Shown here in pieces: positions 32,739-34,133 of a stretch of 34,133 bases of DNA. Source of the DNA: an uncultured Clostridia bacterium (GTDB lineage: Bacteria > Bacillota > Clostridia > Oscillospirales > Ruminococcaceae); assembly GCA_947630825.1 (NCBI GenBank), contig CANRJA010000019.1, positions 1-34,133 on the forward strand, given 5' to 3'. Within the stretch, counting starts at the first letter, position 1. Each line of letters opens with the position of its first letter. Under the pieces are notes generated by a model. That model was not told the DNA's origin. It searched no databases and was given only the letters and a program-made list of their open reading frames with translations. Both the position numbers and the translations under genes were made by a program.

Positions 32739-32785
32739 ACAGCAAAGGCGCTGTGGACAATTAATGTCCGCAGTGCCTTTTTATT
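32739..32785 (+). promoter_or_regulatory. Leader attenuator of glnN
   Basis: A 16-bp stem (32744-32759 with 32765-32780, two G-T wobbles, loop ATTAA) followed by TTATTTATAA forms a terminator-like hairpin in the leader. An alternative hairpin ACAGC-AAAGGC-GCTGT (32739-32754) uses most of the 5' arm, so both cannot form. Its hexaloop has A at 1 and G at 4, fitting ANTAR targets, and it resembles the AATGGT loop on the divergent side. Confidence 0.62.
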
Positions 32786-32817
32786 TATAATTTATAATTG
32801 AAATGGAGGAAATTCAA

Positions 32818-34133
32818 ATGAGCAACATTCCTGAACTTTTCGGCGAAGATGTTTTTAACCTTAAGGTTATGAAGCAAAGACTGCCGAAGGAAACATTCAA
32901 GGCTCTTAAGAAAACCATTGACAACGCTGAACCGTTAGACTTGTCCGTCGCAAATGTTGTGGCAAACGCAATGAAAGACTGGGCGGTAGAGAAAGGTGCA
33001 ACCCACTTTACTCACTGGTTCCAGCCGATGACAGGCTTAACTGCTGAAAAGCACGACAGCTTTATCTCACCTACTCCTGACGGCGGAGTGATTATGGAGT
33101 TAAGCGGAAAAGAGCTTATCAAAGGCGAACCAGACGCTTCATCATTCCCATCGGGCGGATTGAGAGCAACATTTGAGGCAAGAGGCTACACAGCGTGGGA
33201 TCCTACCTCATACGCATTTATCAAAGATGGTTCTCTTTGTATTCCTACAGCGTTCTGTTCATACACAGGAGAAGCGCTTGACAAGAAAACTCCGTTACTT
33301 CGTTCAATGGACGCCGTATCAAAATCAGCTCTTAAAATTCTTGATTTATTCGGCGTAAAGGCAAACAGAGTTTCATCTACTGTCGGACCTGAGCAGGAAT
33401 ATTTCCTTATTGAAAGAGAAGATTACGCTAAGAGAAAAGACCTCATTTACACAGGCAGAACACTATTCGGCGCTCCTGCTCCTAAAGGTCAGGAGCTAGA
33501 GGATCACTACTTCGGTTCTGTAAAGATGAGAGTTTCGGCATATATGAAGGATTTGGACGAGGAGCTTTGGAAGCTCGGAATCACAGCTAAGACAAAGCAC
33601 AACGAGGTTGCTCCTGCACAGCACGAGCTTGCTCCTATCTTCTCAACAACTAATATAGCGTCAGACCACAACCAGCTTACTATGGAGGCTATGAGAAAGA
33701 CTGCTAAAAAGCACGGCTTTAAATGTCTTCTCCACGAAAAGCCTTTCGCAGGCGTTAACGGCAGCGGCAAGCACAACAACTGGTCGCTTTCAACAGATAC
33801 AGGCATTAACCTTTTAGACCCAGGTAAGACACCTGCTGAAAACGCACAATTCCTGCTCTTTTTAACAGCGGTTATCAAGGCTGTAAACAAATATCAGGAT
33901 TTGCTCAGACTTTCAGTTGCAACAGCAGGAAACGACCACAGACTTGGCGCTAATGAAGCACCTCCTGCTATAATTTCGATTTTCTTAGGCGACGAGCTGA
34001 CAGCTATCCTGGACGCTATCTGCAACGATGTAGATTACGACAACGACGGCGTAGCCGATTTACAGATAGGCGTTGACGTTCTGCCGTCATTCCCTAAGGA
34101 TAACACCGACAGAAACAGAACCTCGCCTTTTGC
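32818..34133 (+). CDS. glnN: Glutamine synthetase type III, partial at window end
   Basis: ATP-dependent synthesis of glutamine from glutamate and ammonia. The frame starts at ATG 32818 after GGAGG and is still open at the last base, giving 438 codons of an expected 700 or so. The N-terminus ([20 protein letters not shown]) and the [20 protein letters not shown] block are specific to GSIII. The active-site motifs are intact: [35 protein letters not shown] and [14 protein letters not shown]. It is therefore probably the working glutamine synthetase of this locus, in contrast to the altered GSI-like protein at 25296-26612. It is controlled by its own promoter and leader attenuator and is divergent from the glutamate synthase operon. 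Confidence 0.96.
   Translation, partial: MSNIPELFGEDVFNLKVMKQRLPKETFKALKKTIDNAEPLDLSVANVVANAMKDWAVEKGATHFTHWFQPMTGLTAEKHDSFISPTPDGGVIMELSGKELIKGEPDASSFPSGGLRATFEARGYTAWDPTSYAFIKDGSLCIPTAFCSYTGEALDKKTPLLRSMDAVSKSALKILDLFGVKANRVSSTVGPEQEYFLIEREDYAKRKDLIYTGRTLFGAPAPKGQELEDHYFGSVKMRVSAYMKDLDEELWKLGITAKTKHNEVAPAQHELAPIFSTTNIASDHNQLTMEAMRKTAKKHGFKCLLHEKPFAGVNGSGKHNNWSLSTDTGINLLDPGKTPAENAQFLLFLTAVIKAVNKYQDLLRLSVATAGNDHRLGANEAPPAIISIFLGDELTAILDAICNDVDYDNDGVADLQIGVDVLPSFPKDNTDRNRTSPF

Overview
This is a low-GC Gram-positive chromosome segment. It looks like a clostridial (Clostridia, probably Ruminococcaceae/Oscillospiraceae) gut or rumen anaerobe. The pointers are AT-rich intergenic DNA with near-consensus TTGACA-17-TATAAT promoters, GGAGG ribosome binding sites, a SAM-I riboswitch on metK, a single-chain clostridial-type PurL, LL-diaminopimelate aminotransferase (DapL), a split ferredoxin-like glutamate synthase, type III glutamine synthetase and a cohesin-like surface protein. 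Species cannot be named from the sequence. No transposase, integrase, phage gene, tRNA gene or CRISPR array was seen.

Left part (1-8.8 kb): a strong leftward promoter with an rRNA-type leader suggests an rRNA operon just outside the left edge. Back to back with it is promoter, SAM-I riboswitch and terminator, then metK. Convergent to metK are leftward housekeeping genes: gpsA, plsY and der (phospholipid precursors and ribosome assembly), rpmF with its DUF177 partner, a small P-loop protein, pgi, and a D,D-carboxypeptidase homologue whose three active-site motifs are all altered.

Middle (8.8-24.5 kb): a repeat patch, a secreted two-repeat protein with an Fn3-like tail, an HPr-like protein lacking the phospho-histidine, the rightward mtaB-purL pair, a two-TM helical protein divergent from a membrane-anchored cohesin-like protein, and a leftward operon carA - carB/dapF - dapL. 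In that operon, carbamoyl-phosphate synthase large subunit and diaminopimelate epimerase form one continuous 1350-codon frame, followed by the enzyme that makes the epimerase's substrate.

Right part (24.5-34.1 kb): a nitrogen-assimilation locus. A leftward operon encodes a glutamate synthase split into amidotransferase, ferredoxin/FMN synthase and GXGXG polypeptides, with a 4Fe-4S protein and an FAD oxidoreductase, then a glutamine-synthetase-I-like protein that lacks several catalytic residues, then an ANTAR RNA-binding regulator. Divergent from it is glnN, an apparently intact type III glutamine synthetase cut by the window end. Both divergent transcripts have a consensus promoter followed by a leader terminator. 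In both, the 5' arm of the terminator overlaps a small hairpin with a six-base loop of form AANGGN, which fits the known ANTAR target loop (A1, G4). A testable model is that the ANTAR protein controls both sides by antitermination.

The gaps of this operon, and one gap near 8.9 kb, carry dispersed seven-base tandem repeats with GC-rich hairpins, and a 90-bp tandem repeat. At three genes the repeat begins exactly at the stop codon.
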